Shown here one piece after another: positions 1-8,940 of a stretch of DNA of 64,000 nucleotides. Within the stretch, counting starts at the first letter, position 1, and the number at the start of each line of letters is the position of its first letter. Origin of the DNA: Bacillota bacterium (lineage in GTDB: Bacteria; Bacillota; Clostridia; Lachnospirales; Lachnospiraceae); contig JAEZWQ010000047.1 in NCBI GenBank assembly GCA_023420085.1, positions 1-64,000 on the forward strand. Reading direction: 5' to 3'. The notes beneath the pieces are model-generated. The model saw only the letters and a program-made list of their open reading frames with translations, searched no databases and was not told the origin of the DNA. Made by a program: the position numbers and the translations under genes.

Positions 1-34
1 CTTCACGTTCTGGATCCATTTTTCTTCTTGCCAT
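1..34 (-). CDS. Start of an unidentified protein (partial)
   Basis: Only the first eleven codons lie in the window, reading MARRKMDPERE on the minus strand. An excellent Shine-Dalgarno, AGGAGG (complement of 43-48), sits eight bases upstream of the ATG at 34, so this is very likely a true gene start. It lies downstream of tmcAL in the same orientation with a gap of about 105 bases. The visible peptide is basic then acidic and I do not recognise the family. Confidence 0.6.
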   Translation of the reverse strand, partial: MARRKMDPERE

Positions 35-139
35 AAAAAATTCCTCCTGAATTAATATTTATTTTAACATCAATCCAAGAGGATACATAGATCTTTATTG
101 TTTACACAAAACTAATTACAGTCTCATAAATATATCAAA

Positions 140-1195
140 TTATTTTAATATAACTTTATTCATCCTGATATCCCTATCTTCTTTATATTTAATTCTTAAT
201 TTATAATTATAATAATTATCTGCTAATCTATTCTCTAAGTAAGATGATAGTATGTCATCATCATAATTGTAGATTTCATTATATGTATAAATTAGATTAT
301 CAAATTTTTTTAAAAATTTAGAATACTTATCCTTAAATCCAAGAACATGAACATATGATGCATCTTCTTTAAGTTCAAGTATATTGCGCATAAGAGTTCT
401 TTTAATTGTAGACCTACTAATATTTTTTGCTGACGCATTTTCAATAATTTCATCTGTACACACTGCATCATGAAGGACATTTTTCAACCTTTTTAATAAA
501 GATATACCACTAATTTTTTCAAAGTTAATAACATGAATAATTTCTGAAACAAAATCATCCATTACTAAATATTTACAAGAATTATCTTCAGCAATTTTCT
601 TTCTTAATGCAGAAGCAGATGGGTATTCTTGTTCTATATTAAGATCGTTGTATGAAGCACCTTCACGCTTTACTGGGAAAGGGATAATATCTCCAATAAA
701 TTTTAGATATTCAATAGCTAATATTAAGTTAGAATTATACATAATATTTTTATCAATCTTAAGATTTCTCTCAATAAAATCTGCTCTAGCATCATTAAAT
801 GATAACTTGGTTGTATTAATAAATTCTTTGCTCATATCAGAAATATTTTTAAGTAAGCTAATATCTACAACTTCGCAACCAAAACTTAAATGTGTAACGC
901 AATTACATAAATTAATAATATCAAATGCTTTTTTTGCAAAATTTTCAGAGTTATTAATTGCATGATTAGGTGGGATTTCAATAACTATATCTGCTCCACC
1001 ATAGAGAGCATCCTTTGTTCTAGTACCTTTATCAATTATAGCAGGTTCACCTCTTTGAACATAGTTTCCACTCATAAAGCAAATAATAGCTTTAGGTTTT
1101 AAATGTTTACGTATATATTTTATTTGATATCTGTGCCCATCATGAAATGGATTGTATTCACAAATTATTCCACAAACTTTATTATTATCTTTCAT
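140..1195 (-). CDS. tmcAL: tRNA(Met) cytidine acetate ligase TmcAL (YlbM family)
   Basis: The 351-residue product matches the TmcAL/YlbM family, which uses acetate and ATP to form N4-acetylcytidine at the wobble base of elongator tRNA-Met. The N-terminus carries the nucleotidyltransferase signature (GIICEYNPFHDGH, residues 9-21, a HxGH-like motif), followed by FMSGNYVQRGEPA (about 40-52) and the GADIVIEIP segment (about 68-76), all typical. It is shorter than the roughly 400-residue B. subtilis protein, mostly in the C-terminal half. No clear Shine-Dalgarno precedes the ATG at 1195, and a candidate promoter lies immediately upstream, so the mRNA may be leaderless or have a very short leader. 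It is divergent from pheS. Confidence 0.88.
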   Translation of the reverse strand: MKDNNKVCGIICEYNPFHDGHRYQIKYIRKHLKPKAIICFMSGNYVQRGEPAIIDKGTRTKDALYGGADIVIEIPPNHAINNSENFAKKAFDIINLCNCVTHLSFGCEVVDISLLKNISDMSKEFINTTKLSFNDARADFIERNLKIDKNIMYNSNLILAIEYLKFIGDIIPFPVKREGASYNDLNIEQEYPSASALRKKIAEDNSCKYLVMDDFVSEIIHVINFEKISGISLLKRLKNVLHDAVCTDEIIENASAKNISRSTIKRTLMRNILELKEDASYVHVLGFKDKYSKFLKKFDNLIYTYNEIYNYDDDILSSYLENRLADNYYNYKLRIKYKEDRDIRMNKVILK

Positions 1196-1201
1196 ATCTA
1201 A

Positions 1202-1230
1202 AATATATAATAAATCACTTATAAGTTCAA
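1202..1230 (-). promoter_or_regulatory. Candidate tmcAL promoter
   Basis: On the minus strand TTGAAC (1230-1225) is followed after 17 bases by TATATT (1207-1202). Transcription would start about seven bases further on, at or near the ATG of tmcAL (1195). Recognised by eye only; the region is AT-rich, so chance matches are likely. Confidence 0.35.
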
Positions 1231-1239
1231 CTATTACAA

Positions 1240-1268
1240 TAGATTTAGAAGGAAAATAATGGTATAAT
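1240..1268 (+). promoter_or_regulatory. Candidate pheS-operon promoter
   Basis: A perfect -10 hexamer TATAAT (1263-1268) stands 17 bases after a weak -35 TAGATT (1240-1245), about 60 bases before the pheS start. A second TATAAT occurs at 1287-1292 without a recognisable -35. No T-box leader (conserved TGGNACCGCG element or terminator/antiterminator) is visible in the short leader. Confidence 0.4.
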
Positions 1269-1327
1269 AAAAGTTACGATTAAGACTATAATATAAGTTT
1301 ATGCATATTAAATTGATTGGAGATTAT

Positions 1328-2347
1328 ATGGATAATAAAATAAAAGAGATTGAAAAAAAAGCGCAAGAACTTATTAATAATTGTGATGATTTAAACAATC
1401 TTAATGACATTAGAGTTAATTATTTAGGTAAGAAAGGTGAAGTTACATTATTGCTAAAATCAATGAAAGATTTAACACCTGAAGAAAGACCTATATTTGG
1501 ACAAAATGTTAATTCTGCAAGAGAAAATATAGAAAAATTATTAGAAAATAAAAAAAGAGAAATATCTAATATTGAAAAGAACAAAAGACTTGAACAAGAA
1601 AAGATTGATATAAATATACCAGTTGATAAAATTGAGTTTGGACATAGGCATGTAAATAATTTAACATTAAATGAAATTTTAGATATTTTTATTGGTATGG
1701 GTTATGAAGTTGTACATGGACCTGAAGTGGAACTAGACTATTATAATTTTGAAGCTTTGAATATTCCTGAAAATCATCCGGCTAAAGATGAACAGGATAC
1801 ATTTTTTATTACAGATGATGTTGTTTTAAGGACTCAGACATCTCCTGTGCAAATTAGAACAATGGAAAATAGAAAGCCTCCAATTAAAATTGTAGCACCT
1901 GGTCGTGTTTTTAGATCAGATGAAGTTGATGCAACTCATTCACCAAGTTTTCATCAGGTTGAAGGACTAGTTATAGATAAAAATATTACCTTTGCTGATT
2001 TAAAAGGGACACTGGAGCTTTTTGCTAAGCGCCTTTTTGGCGAAAAAACAGCTGTTAAATTTAGACCACACCATTTCCCGTTTACAGAACCTAGTGCTGA
2101 AGTTGATGTTACATGTTTTAAATGTAACGGTGAAGGATGTAGATTTTGTAAAAATACAGGTTGGGTAGAAATTCTTGGATGTGGTATGGTTCATCCTACA
2201 GTATTAGAAAAATGTGGAATTGATCCTAATGAATATACAGGATTTGCATTTGGACTTGGTCTAGAACGTATAGGTCTATTTAAATATGAGATTGATGATA
2301 TGAGATTACTTTATGAAAATGATATCAAATTCTTAAAACAGTTTTAG
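1328..2347 (+). CDS. pheS: Phenylalanyl-tRNA synthetase alpha subunit
   Basis: Catalytic subunit of the alpha2-beta2 class II enzyme that charges tRNA-Phe. The 339-residue product has an N-terminal coiled coil (about 1-90) and the class II core: ENHPAKDEQDTFF, RTQTSPVQIRTM, PGRVFRSDEVDATHSPSFHQ and the C-terminal GFAFGLGLERI (motif 3). A cysteine-bearing stretch (CFKCNGEGCRFCKNTGW) before the ILGCGMVHP segment could bind metal; I believe it also occurs in clostridial relatives. An upstream in-frame ATG at 1301 exists, but GGAGA at 1319-1323 fits the ATG at 1328, where family members begin. pheT follows after 8 bases. Confidence 0.96.
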   Translation: MDNKIKEIEKKAQELINNCDDLNNLNDIRVNYLGKKGEVTLLLKSMKDLTPEERPIFGQNVNSARENIEKLLENKKREISNIEKNKRLEQEKIDINIPVDKIEFGHRHVNNLTLNEILDIFIGMGYEVVHGPEVELDYYNFEALNIPENHPAKDEQDTFFITDDVVLRTQTSPVQIRTMENRKPPIKIVAPGRVFRSDEVDATHSPSFHQVEGLVIDKNITFADLKGTLELFAKRLFGEKTAVKFRPHHFPFTEPSAEVDVTCFKCNGEGCRFCKNTGWVEILGCGMVHPTVLEKCGIDPNEYTGFAFGLGLERIGLFKYEIDDMRLLYENDIKFLKQF

Positions 2348-2355
2348 GAGGAATT

Positions 2356-4764
2356 ATGCTAACACCAATTAAATGGATTAAAAATTTTGTACCAGACCTT
2401 AATGTAACACCACAAGAATTTGCTGATAAGTTAACATTATTTGGTTCAAAAGTTGAAACATATAACAGCCTTAATAAAAGATTTTCTAATGTTATTATAG
2501 GGAAAATAGTTGAAATCAATAAACATCCTGATGCAGATAAACTTGTTGTATGCAGTGTAGACATTGGTAGTGAAGTTACACAAATAGTTACAGCAGCCAA
2601 GAATGTATTTGAAGGTGCAAAGGTACCAGTTGTTTTGCCTGGTGGTTTTGTTGCAGGTGATGGGAATGAAACAATAAACATAAAAAAAGGTAAACTAAGA
2701 GGAATTGAATCATTTGGAATGTTTTGCTCAATCCATGAACTAGGATTTGACACTGATATGTTTCCAGAGGCTTCCGATGATGGAATATATATATGTGGAG
2801 ATGATGCTGTTGTAGGCCAAGATATAGATTCATACCTTGGTTTAGATGATTGTGTATTTGAATATGAAATAACATCAAATAGAGTAGACTGTTTTAGCAT
2901 TTATGGTCTAGCAAGAGAAGCAGCAGCAGCATTTAATCTTGACTTAGTACCATACCAAACTAAGGATTATACTAATACTTCTACTGAAATAAACAACTAT
3001 ATTTCAGTAGAAGTTAAAAATACTAACCTATGTAAAAGATATTGCGCAAAAATAGTTAAAGATATTCATGTATCAGAATCACCAAAATGGCTAAAACAAA
3101 GATTAATGTCTGTAGGTATAAGACCTATAAATAATATTGTAGATATTACAAACTATGTTATGGAAGAAATAGGTCAGCCTATGCATGCATATGATCTTAA
3201 TAGAATTTCAGGAAATAAGATTATCGTCGATAATGCAAACACATCTACTTTTATAACTCTAGATTCTAATACTAGAAACCTTGATAGCAGCATTTTGATG
3301 ATAAATGATTCTGAAAAACCAATTGGTATAGCTGGTATAATGGGTGGAGAGTCTACTAAAATAACAGATTCGACAAATATAATGCTTTTTGAAGCGGCAT
3401 GTTTTGATGGGACTAATATCAGACTTTCTTCAAAAAAAATTGGGCTTAGAACAGATGCTTCAACTAAATTTGAGAAAGGGTTAGATCCTAATAATGCAAT
3501 CGTTGCTATAAATAGAGCATGTGAGTTAATTGAGGAATTAAATTGTGGTACCGTTGTTGATGGTATTATTGATATACATAATGATTTACCAAAAGAAAAG
3601 GAATTGGACTTTGATATTAAAAGATGCAACAAAATATTAGGTACGACAATTGATGATACAAAAATCAAGAAGTATTTTAGTAACTTAGGGCTACGTTTTA
3701 ATGATGATTTAACTAAAATATATGTTCCAACATTTAGACAGGATATCGAATTATTTGCTGATCTTGTCGAAGAAGTAGCAAGATCATATGGATATGACAA
3801 TATACCTGTTACAATTCCTCAAAATTCTAATATTGGTAAAAATTCTGAATTAATATATAATCAAGATAAAATTTCATCAATTCTTAATAGCATGAACTAC
3901 AATGAAATAATGACATATTCATTCGAAGGGAAGTATGTGTTTGATAAACTATTTCTAAATAATAATGACTACAGGAGAAATTCTATTGAGATTCGCAACC
4001 CTCTAGGTGAGGCTTACTCAATAATGAGAACTATACCTTATAATGGTATGTTATCTTCTTTACGAAATAATTTTTTAGCTAGAAATAGTAGAAATGTTAA
4101 AAATGAAAGTGTTTGTTTATTTGAATTTGCCAATACTTATATTCCAACAGGGAATCAACTTCCGGATGAAAAAATGAAAATATGTATGGGAAATTATTAT
4201 AATGGAGATTTCTTTAAGATAAAACAAGAAATAGAAACATTACTATTTAATTTAGGTTTAAAAGATAAGATTAGATATAATCAAGATGTATTAGAAAATT
4301 ATTTTCATCCAGGAAGACAGGCTAAAATATATTACAATAATATTTTAATTGGTGAGTTTGGTGAGGTTCATCCAGATGTTAGTGAAGCTTATGAAATAAA
4401 TCAAAGAGTATATTTAGCAAGTATTGATTATGATAGTATAAAATCACTTATCAATAATAAAAATAAATATATAAAGGTATCAAAATATCCATCAATTACT
4501 AGAGATTTATGTTTGATCTTAAGTAAAGATAAATCAGTAATTGAAATTGAAAATATCTTTGATAAATATGGAACTAAAATTTTACAAAACTATTCATTAT
4601 TCGATATATATGAAGGAGAAAATCTACCAACTAATACAAAGTCAGTTGCTTATAACCTAATCTTTAATTCTTCAGAGCGTACATTATCTGATGATGAAAT
4701 AAATAAAATAGTTAGTAAAATATTGTCAAATCTTGAAAAAATAGGAATTGAGTTGAGAAAATAA
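2356..4764 (+). CDS. pheT: Phenylalanyl-tRNA synthetase beta subunit
   Basis: The 802-residue beta subunit completes the PheST enzyme and provides editing and tRNA binding. Its layout is normal: an EMAP/OB-like tRNA-binding domain (about 40-150), B3/B4 editing domain (about 210-380), B5 domain (about 400-475), a pseudo-catalytic core (about 480-690) and a C-terminal ferredoxin-fold anticodon-binding domain containing SKYPSITRDLCLIL. The start follows a strong AGGAGG eight bases after pheS. Its TAA stop shares one base with the queA start. Long minus-strand open frames inside it are antisense shadows. Confidence 0.96.
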   Translation: MLTPIKWIKNFVPDLNVTPQEFADKLTLFGSKVETYNSLNKRFSNVIIGKIVEINKHPDADKLVVCSVDIGSEVTQIVTAAKNVFEGAKVPVVLPGGFVAGDGNETINIKKGKLRGIESFGMFCSIHELGFDTDMFPEASDDGIYICGDDAVVGQDIDSYLGLDDCVFEYEITSNRVDCFSIYGLAREAAAAFNLDLVPYQTKDYTNTSTEINNYISVEVKNTNLCKRYCAKIVKDIHVSESPKWLKQRLMSVGIRPINNIVDITNYVMEEIGQPMHAYDLNRISGNKIIVDNANTSTFITLDSNTRNLDSSILMINDSEKPIGIAGIMGGESTKITDSTNIMLFEAACFDGTNIRLSSKKIGLRTDASTKFEKGLDPNNAIVAINRACELIEELNCGTVVDGIIDIHNDLPKEKELDFDIKRCNKILGTTIDDTKIKKYFSNLGLRFNDDLTKIYVPTFRQDIELFADLVEEVARSYGYDNIPVTIPQNSNIGKNSELIYNQDKISSILNSMNYNEIMTYSFEGKYVFDKLFLNNNDYRRNSIEIRNPLGEAYSIMRTIPYNGMLSSLRNNFLARNSRNVKNESVCLFEFANTYIPTGNQLPDEKMKICMGNYYNGDFFKIKQEIETLLFNLGLKDKIRYNQDVLENYFHPGRQAKIYYNNILIGEFGEVHPDVSEAYEINQRVYLASIDYDSIKSLINNKNKYIKVSKYPSITRDLCLILSKDKSVIEIENIFDKYGTKILQNYSLFDIYEGENLPTNTKSVAYNLIFNSSERTLSDDEINKIVSKILSNLEKIGIELRK

Positions 4765-5849
4765 TGAAAACTTCTGATTTTTATTATCATTTGCCAAAGG
4801 AGCTTATAGCTCAAACACCATTAAAGAACAGAGATGAGTCTAAACTAATGATATTGGATAGATCTATTGGAAGTATTGAGCATTCAAAATTTAAGAATAT
4901 TATTGATCATTTAAATGCAGGAGATTGTCTAGTATTAAACAATACAAAAGTTATACCAGCAAGACTTTTTGGTATAAAAGAAGATAATAAATCAATTGTT
5001 GAAATTTTATTATTAAATAGATATTCAAAAGAAGATATATCCGAAAAAAAATTAGAGCCATTACTGGAAAAGTATTCCAAAAATGGTGATAATATCTGGG
5101 AATGTCTTGTAAAGCCTGGTAAAAAAGCAAAAATTGGAACAAAACTTATATTTGGTAATGGTATTTTAGTTGGTGAAATCATAGATATTTTACCTGATGG
5201 AAATAGAATAATATCTTTTACCCATGAAGGAATATTTGAAGAAGTTTTGGATGAATTAGGTAGCATGCCCTTGCCCCCATATATAAAAGAAAGATTAGAA
5301 GATAAAAATCGATATCAAACTGTTTACGCTAAATTTGAGGGGTCAGCAGCAGCACCAACAGCAGGGCTACATTTTACTAATGAATTATTAGAATTAATTA
5401 GAGAAAAAGGTGTATCTATTGCTTTTGTAACCTTACATGTTGGACTTGGAACATTTAGACCTGTTAAAGTTGATGATGTGCAAAAACATCACATGCATAG
5501 TGAGTATTTTAATATTGATAAGACTAATGCAGACATTATAAATAATACAATTATTAATAAGGGGCGAATAATAGCAGTAGGAACTACAAGCTGTAGAACA
5601 TTAGAATCAGCTACGTTGGAAGATGGACTTATAAAACCATGCTCAGGAGATACAGATATTTTTATATATCCTGGATATAATTTTAAAATAGTTGATGCTC
5701 TTATTACAAATTTTCATTTACCTGAGTCAACACTACTAATGCTTATAAGTGCTTTATATGATAGAGAAAATATATTAAGTGCTTATGCTGAGGCAATTAA
5801 GTATAATTATAGATTTTTTAGTTTTGGTGACGCAATGTTCATAAAATAA
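4764..5849 (+). CDS. queA: S-adenosylmethionine:tRNA ribosyltransferase-isomerase QueA
   Basis: QueA transfers the ribosyl moiety of SAM onto preQ1 in tRNA to give epoxyqueuosine. Family hallmarks are present: YHLPKELIAQTPL near the N-terminus, VLNNTKVIPARL, FEGSAAAPTAGLHFT, VTLHVGLGTFRPV, HMHSEYF and the C-terminal LITNFHLPESTLLMLISA. The 361-residue length is slightly above the usual 340-350 because of an insert around residues 85-110. Its start overlaps the pheT stop by one base, indicating translational coupling. The next enzyme of queuosine synthesis, QueH, is encoded in this window as part of a fusion (23848-25293). Confidence 0.95.
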   Translation: MKTSDFYYHLPKELIAQTPLKNRDESKLMILDRSIGSIEHSKFKNIIDHLNAGDCLVLNNTKVIPARLFGIKEDNKSIVEILLLNRYSKEDISEKKLEPLLEKYSKNGDNIWECLVKPGKKAKIGTKLIFGNGILVGEIIDILPDGNRIISFTHEGIFEEVLDELGSMPLPPYIKERLEDKNRYQTVYAKFEGSAAAPTAGLHFTNELLELIREKGVSIAFVTLHVGLGTFRPVKVDDVQKHHMHSEYFNIDKTNADIINNTIINKGRIIAVGTTSCRTLESATLEDGLIKPCSGDTDIFIYPGYNFKIVDALITNFHLPESTLLMLISALYDRENILSAYAEAIKYNYRFFSFGDAMFIK

Positions 5850-5897
5850 TTATATTTTAATGATATAATCAATATTCCTGTGTACAGTTAGGAGTAT

Positions 5898-6578
5898 ATG
5901 AAAATAAAAGAATTAAGTGTTTTTGATAAGCCATATGAGAAATATAAAAGATATGGCTTATCATCATTAACAGATAAAGAATTATTAGCAATAATTATTA
6001 GGAGCGGAACAAAAACTTTGTCATCATTAGATATAGCAGAAAAAATATTACAGTTTAATGATAACGTATCACTTACAAATATTATAAGTATGTCGGATGA
6101 CGAATTGAAAAAAATTGATGGAGTTGGGGAAGTAAAGTGCATACAAATAAAAGCACTTGGAGAATTAGCAAATAGACTTTCAAAAGCGAACTATCCAGTT
6201 AATCCTCTTTTCAATTCTGCAAAAATTGTTGCAGACTATTTAATGGAGGATATGAGACATTTAACACAAGAAGAATTATGGTTATTATCACTAGATATTA
6301 AGGGGAGGCTTTTAAGAAAGTCTGTGTTATTTCGTGGTGGAATTGATTGTTGCACAGTATCAATGAGAGAAATATTTATTGAAGCATTAGCTTCGAGTGC
6401 AGTAAGAATAATAATAGCTCATAATCATCCCAGTGGAGATCCATATCCAAGTGAAGATGATATTCAGTTAACAAAGCGTATATATAATATAGGCAATGAA
6501 TTAAATATATTTCTTTGGGATCATATTATAATTGGAGATAATTCGTTTTTTAGCTTAAAATCAAATAATTTATTCTAA
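5898..6578 (+). CDS. radC: RadC-family JAMM/MPN protein
   Basis: A 226-residue member of the RadC family. It has an N-terminal helix-hairpin-helix region (about 10-75, with KKIDGVGEVKCIQIKAL) and a C-terminal JAMM metalloprotease-like domain with the zinc-binding signature HNHPSGDPYPSEDD (about residues 176-189). The cellular role is unsettled; the old link to DNA repair is not well supported. The start is preceded by GGAG. A TATAAT at 5864-5869 may mark an internal promoter. radC next to mreB is a common Firmicutes arrangement. Confidence 0.92.
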   Translation: MKIKELSVFDKPYEKYKRYGLSSLTDKELLAIIIRSGTKTLSSLDIAEKILQFNDNVSLTNIISMSDDELKKIDGVGEVKCIQIKALGELANRLSKANYPVNPLFNSAKIVADYLMEDMRHLTQEELWLLSLDIKGRLLRKSVLFRGGIDCCTVSMREIFIEALASSAVRIIIAHNHPSGDPYPSEDDIQLTKRIYNIGNELNIFLWDHIIIGDNSFFSLKSNNLF

Positions 6579-6591
6579 GTATTGGAGTATT

Positions 6592-7602
6592 ATGAAAAAA
6601 AGTATCATTATAGATGCAGGATCAACGGATCTTAAAATTTATGATATTATAAATAAAAAAATATATAAAGAGAAAAATTTTCTTGCATATAGACTAGAAT
6701 TTGACTTTTCAAATGTACAAGTACATTCAAGAAATTTATATGCATATGGTAATGATGCATTTGAATATTTTGATAGGTGTCCAAACAATATTGAAGTTGT
6801 TCAATGCATTTTGAATAATAAAGTAATTGATATTGAAGAACAATCTTTACTTATAAATAAGGTATTAAAAAAGTATAATATTAATAGTGGATTTTCTTCA
6901 TCACGTAGTTATATTTTGACTTCTAAGTTAATGACAAATTTTGAAAAAGATGCAAAGAAAAAGTCTACAGGTATTAATAGTATTAAAGAAATAAATGTTG
7001 AGGATATTCTTTCGTTGTCACCAGAAGTTAAGGAAAGACCTAACTCTATAATAATTAGTATAGGACAGGATAATTCATTTATTATTACTACACATTACAA
7101 TGAAATTTTATTTGTAAAAAATATTAATTTTAATGCACGTAGATTAGATGAAGCAGTTCAAAATTATGTAAAATATAAAAATAATGTTAGTATATCGCTT
7201 CATTCTGCTGCTAAAGCAAGGGAAGAACTTGGAATAATAAATATATTCGGTAATAGTGTTGAAATTCCGGCAATTGAAATAAGAACAGGATTACCAACTA
7301 AATTTAAATTGATGGATAAATTAATCCAATATATTTATAAAGAATCAGTTCGTAATTTAATAGATGAGGTTAACCTATCACTAAAAAGATTACCAAATGA
7401 AGCTGTTTATAATTGTATTGATGGAAATATATTTTTTTCAGGATCATTATCTTCAGATAGTGCATTAAATAAGATTATTTCAAGAAGATTTAATACAAAT
7501 TATAGAGTTTTAGATATTAGCGAAATACTTTTTTCTGATGATTTTAATAATTATTTAAATGGAGATAAAAATGGTAAAAAAAATAAGAAAAAAGAAAAAT
7601 AG
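6592..7602 (+). CDS. Divergent MreB-like actin-fold protein with eroded ATP site
   Basis: The product (336 residues) stands where mreB is expected, directly before mreC-mreD-PBP2-rodA, and aligns with MreB by eye: IIIDAGSTDLKIY (5-17) matches the phosphate-1 loop, LDEAVQNYV (185-193) matches the DEAIxxYV helix, IEIRTGLP (228-235) matches the xTGLP strand, and a helix then strand at 253-283 matches the adenosine motif. Key nucleotide contacts look changed: phosphate-2, usually DIGGGTT, reads SIGQDNS (156-162), and adenosine TGGGS reads SGSLS (283-287). ATP hydrolysis is therefore doubtful. The C-terminus ends in a lysine-rich tail. FtsA-like or pilM-like assignments are less likely given context. 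Homology is confident; activity is unknown. Confidence 0.75.
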   Translation: MKKSIIIDAGSTDLKIYDIINKKIYKEKNFLAYRLEFDFSNVQVHSRNLYAYGNDAFEYFDRCPNNIEVVQCILNNKVIDIEEQSLLINKVLKKYNINSGFSSSRSYILTSKLMTNFEKDAKKKSTGINSIKEINVEDILSLSPEVKERPNSIIISIGQDNSFIITTHYNEILFVKNINFNARRLDEAVQNYVKYKNNVSISLHSAAKAREELGIINIFGNSVEIPAIEIRTGLPTKFKLMDKLIQYIYKESVRNLIDEVNLSLKRLPNEAVYNCIDGNIFFSGSLSSDSALNKIISRRFNTNYRVLDISEILFSDDFNNYLNGDKNGKKNKKKEK

Positions 7603-8452
7603 ATTTGAAATTAAAACAAAAAATTTATTAATTCTTTGCACTTTATTATGCATTTTTTCTGTAGGAATATCTCTATTTACTAAATTTGATAATTCTGTTT
7701 TATCTTCAACAGCCAATTTTATTTTATCACCAATGCAATCAGGAATTAATAGAATAAGTAATGGAATAAGTGGTATATTTAAGAACTTTAGTTCTATAAA
7801 TTCTCTTACAGAAGAAAATAAAATTTTAAAAGAACAGATAGATGTACTTAATAGAGAAAATAATACTCTTAAGCAAAATACTGAAGAATTATCAAGACTT
7901 AGACAACAATTTAATATTCTGGAGAACTCAAATTATGAATATGAAGGCGCTAGAATAATTGCAAGTGATGCAAATAATTGGTTTAATTCTTTTACCATTG
8001 ATAAAGGGAGTACATCTGGTATAAAAAAAGATATGAATGTAATATCTAATGGATCTTTAGTCGGGATTATAACTAATGTTAATCCTACATCATCTATTGT
8101 TAGAACAATAATTGATGACTTGAGTGCAACTAGTTGTATTGTAGAGGGAAAAAATAATTTATTGATACTAGAAGGCAATTTGAATAATATAAGAAATGGG
8201 TACCTAGTTGCGAAGGATATAAATTTTAATGCTGATCTAAAAAAAGGAGATAAAATTATAACATCATCAGTTAGTAAAAGATATTTGCCGGATATTCCTA
8301 TAGGATATATATCTGATGTTGAAAAAGATGAAAAAAATCTTGTACAACAAGCAAAAGTTATACCACTAGTTGATTTTAATGCTTTAAGAGAAGTTGTTAT
8401 TATAAAAAATATCAAAGATATTGGTGAAGACGATGAAAATTCGAACAACTAA
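7571..8452 (+). CDS. mreC: Rod shape-determining protein MreC
   Basis: MreC links the cytoplasmic shape machinery to the periplasm-side wall synthases of the elongasome. The 293-residue product has a basic N-terminus, one membrane segment (about 14-34), a coiled coil (about 65-115) and the beta-rich MreC domain (about 120-285). I chose the ATG at 7571 because GGAGA at 7560-7564 is correctly spaced for it; another in-frame ATG at 7559 overlaps that site. The gene overlaps the end of the MreB-like gene by 32 bases in an A-rich stretch that encodes lysine-rich peptides in both frames. It overlaps mreD by 20 bases. Confidence 0.92.
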   Translation: MVKKIRKKKNRFEIKTKNLLILCTLLCIFSVGISLFTKFDNSVLSSTANFILSPMQSGINRISNGISGIFKNFSSINSLTEENKILKEQIDVLNRENNTLKQNTEELSRLRQQFNILENSNYEYEGARIIASDANNWFNSFTIDKGSTSGIKKDMNVISNGSLVGIITNVNPTSSIVRTIIDDLSATSCIVEGKNNLLILEGNLNNIRNGYLVAKDINFNADLKKGDKIITSSVSKRYLPDIPIGYISDVEKDEKNLVQQAKVIPLVDFNALREVVIIKNIKDIGEDDENSNN

Positions 8453-8930
8453 AATATTAATATTAACACTTATAGCAATTATATTGTTATGTATCCAAAC
8501 AAGTTTATTTAAATTTTTAGTTAGAATCCCAACATCACCAAATTTACTCATTATATTAGTCGTAGTATTAGGATTTATAAATGGTGAAAGACTGGGGCTA
8601 ATTATTGGATTAATATCTGGATTACTACTGGACTTTGTTTCTGGTGGATATGTAGGTCTTTATGCCCTTGTATTTATGTTTATAGGATATTTTTCAGGTA
8701 AATTAAAGAGAATATATGTTGAAGATAATTTAACAATAATTATTATGTTATTATTTATTAGCGATATTATTTTTAATATAATTATCTATATTTTTACGTA
8801 TCTACCAAGACAGAGATATTTATTTTTAAATTATTCAATTTATGTTATACTGCCTGAAATTATTTTAACAATTATTTTTGGCATATTATTATACAAACCA
8901 TTAAAAATACTTAGTAATAAATTGAGCTGA
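8433..8930 (+). CDS. mreD: Rod shape-determining protein MreD
   Basis: A small polytopic membrane protein (165 residues, about five hydrophobic segments) of the elongasome, in the canonical place after mreC. Features fitting MreD are the NLLIILVVVLGFINGERLGLIIG-like segment (about residues 32-54) and the following GLLLDFVSGGYVGLYAL. The ATG at 8433 is preferred over a TTG four codons earlier because GGTGAAG (8422-8428) can act as its ribosome site. It lies inside the end of mreC, so translation is probably coupled. Confidence 0.88.
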   Translation: MKIRTTKILILTLIAIILLCIQTSLFKFLVRIPTSPNLLIILVVVLGFINGERLGLIIGLISGLLLDFVSGGYVGLYALVFMFIGYFSGKLKRIYVEDNLTIIIMLLFISDIIFNIIIYIFTYLPRQRYLFLNYSIYVILPEIILTIIFGILLYKPLKILSNKLS

Positions 8931-8940
8931 ATGGAGTAGT

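Noticed and set aside
1196..1327. T-box leader expected before pheST
   Set aside because: The leader is too short and has no TGGNACCGCG-type element or terminator/antiterminator pair.
3174..3800. Minus-strand open frame of 208 codons within pheT
   Set aside because: Fully antisense to a conserved pheT region, no ribosome site, no family resemblance; a shadow of AT-rich coding sequence. The same holds for the plus-strand frame at 35212-36066 inside radA.
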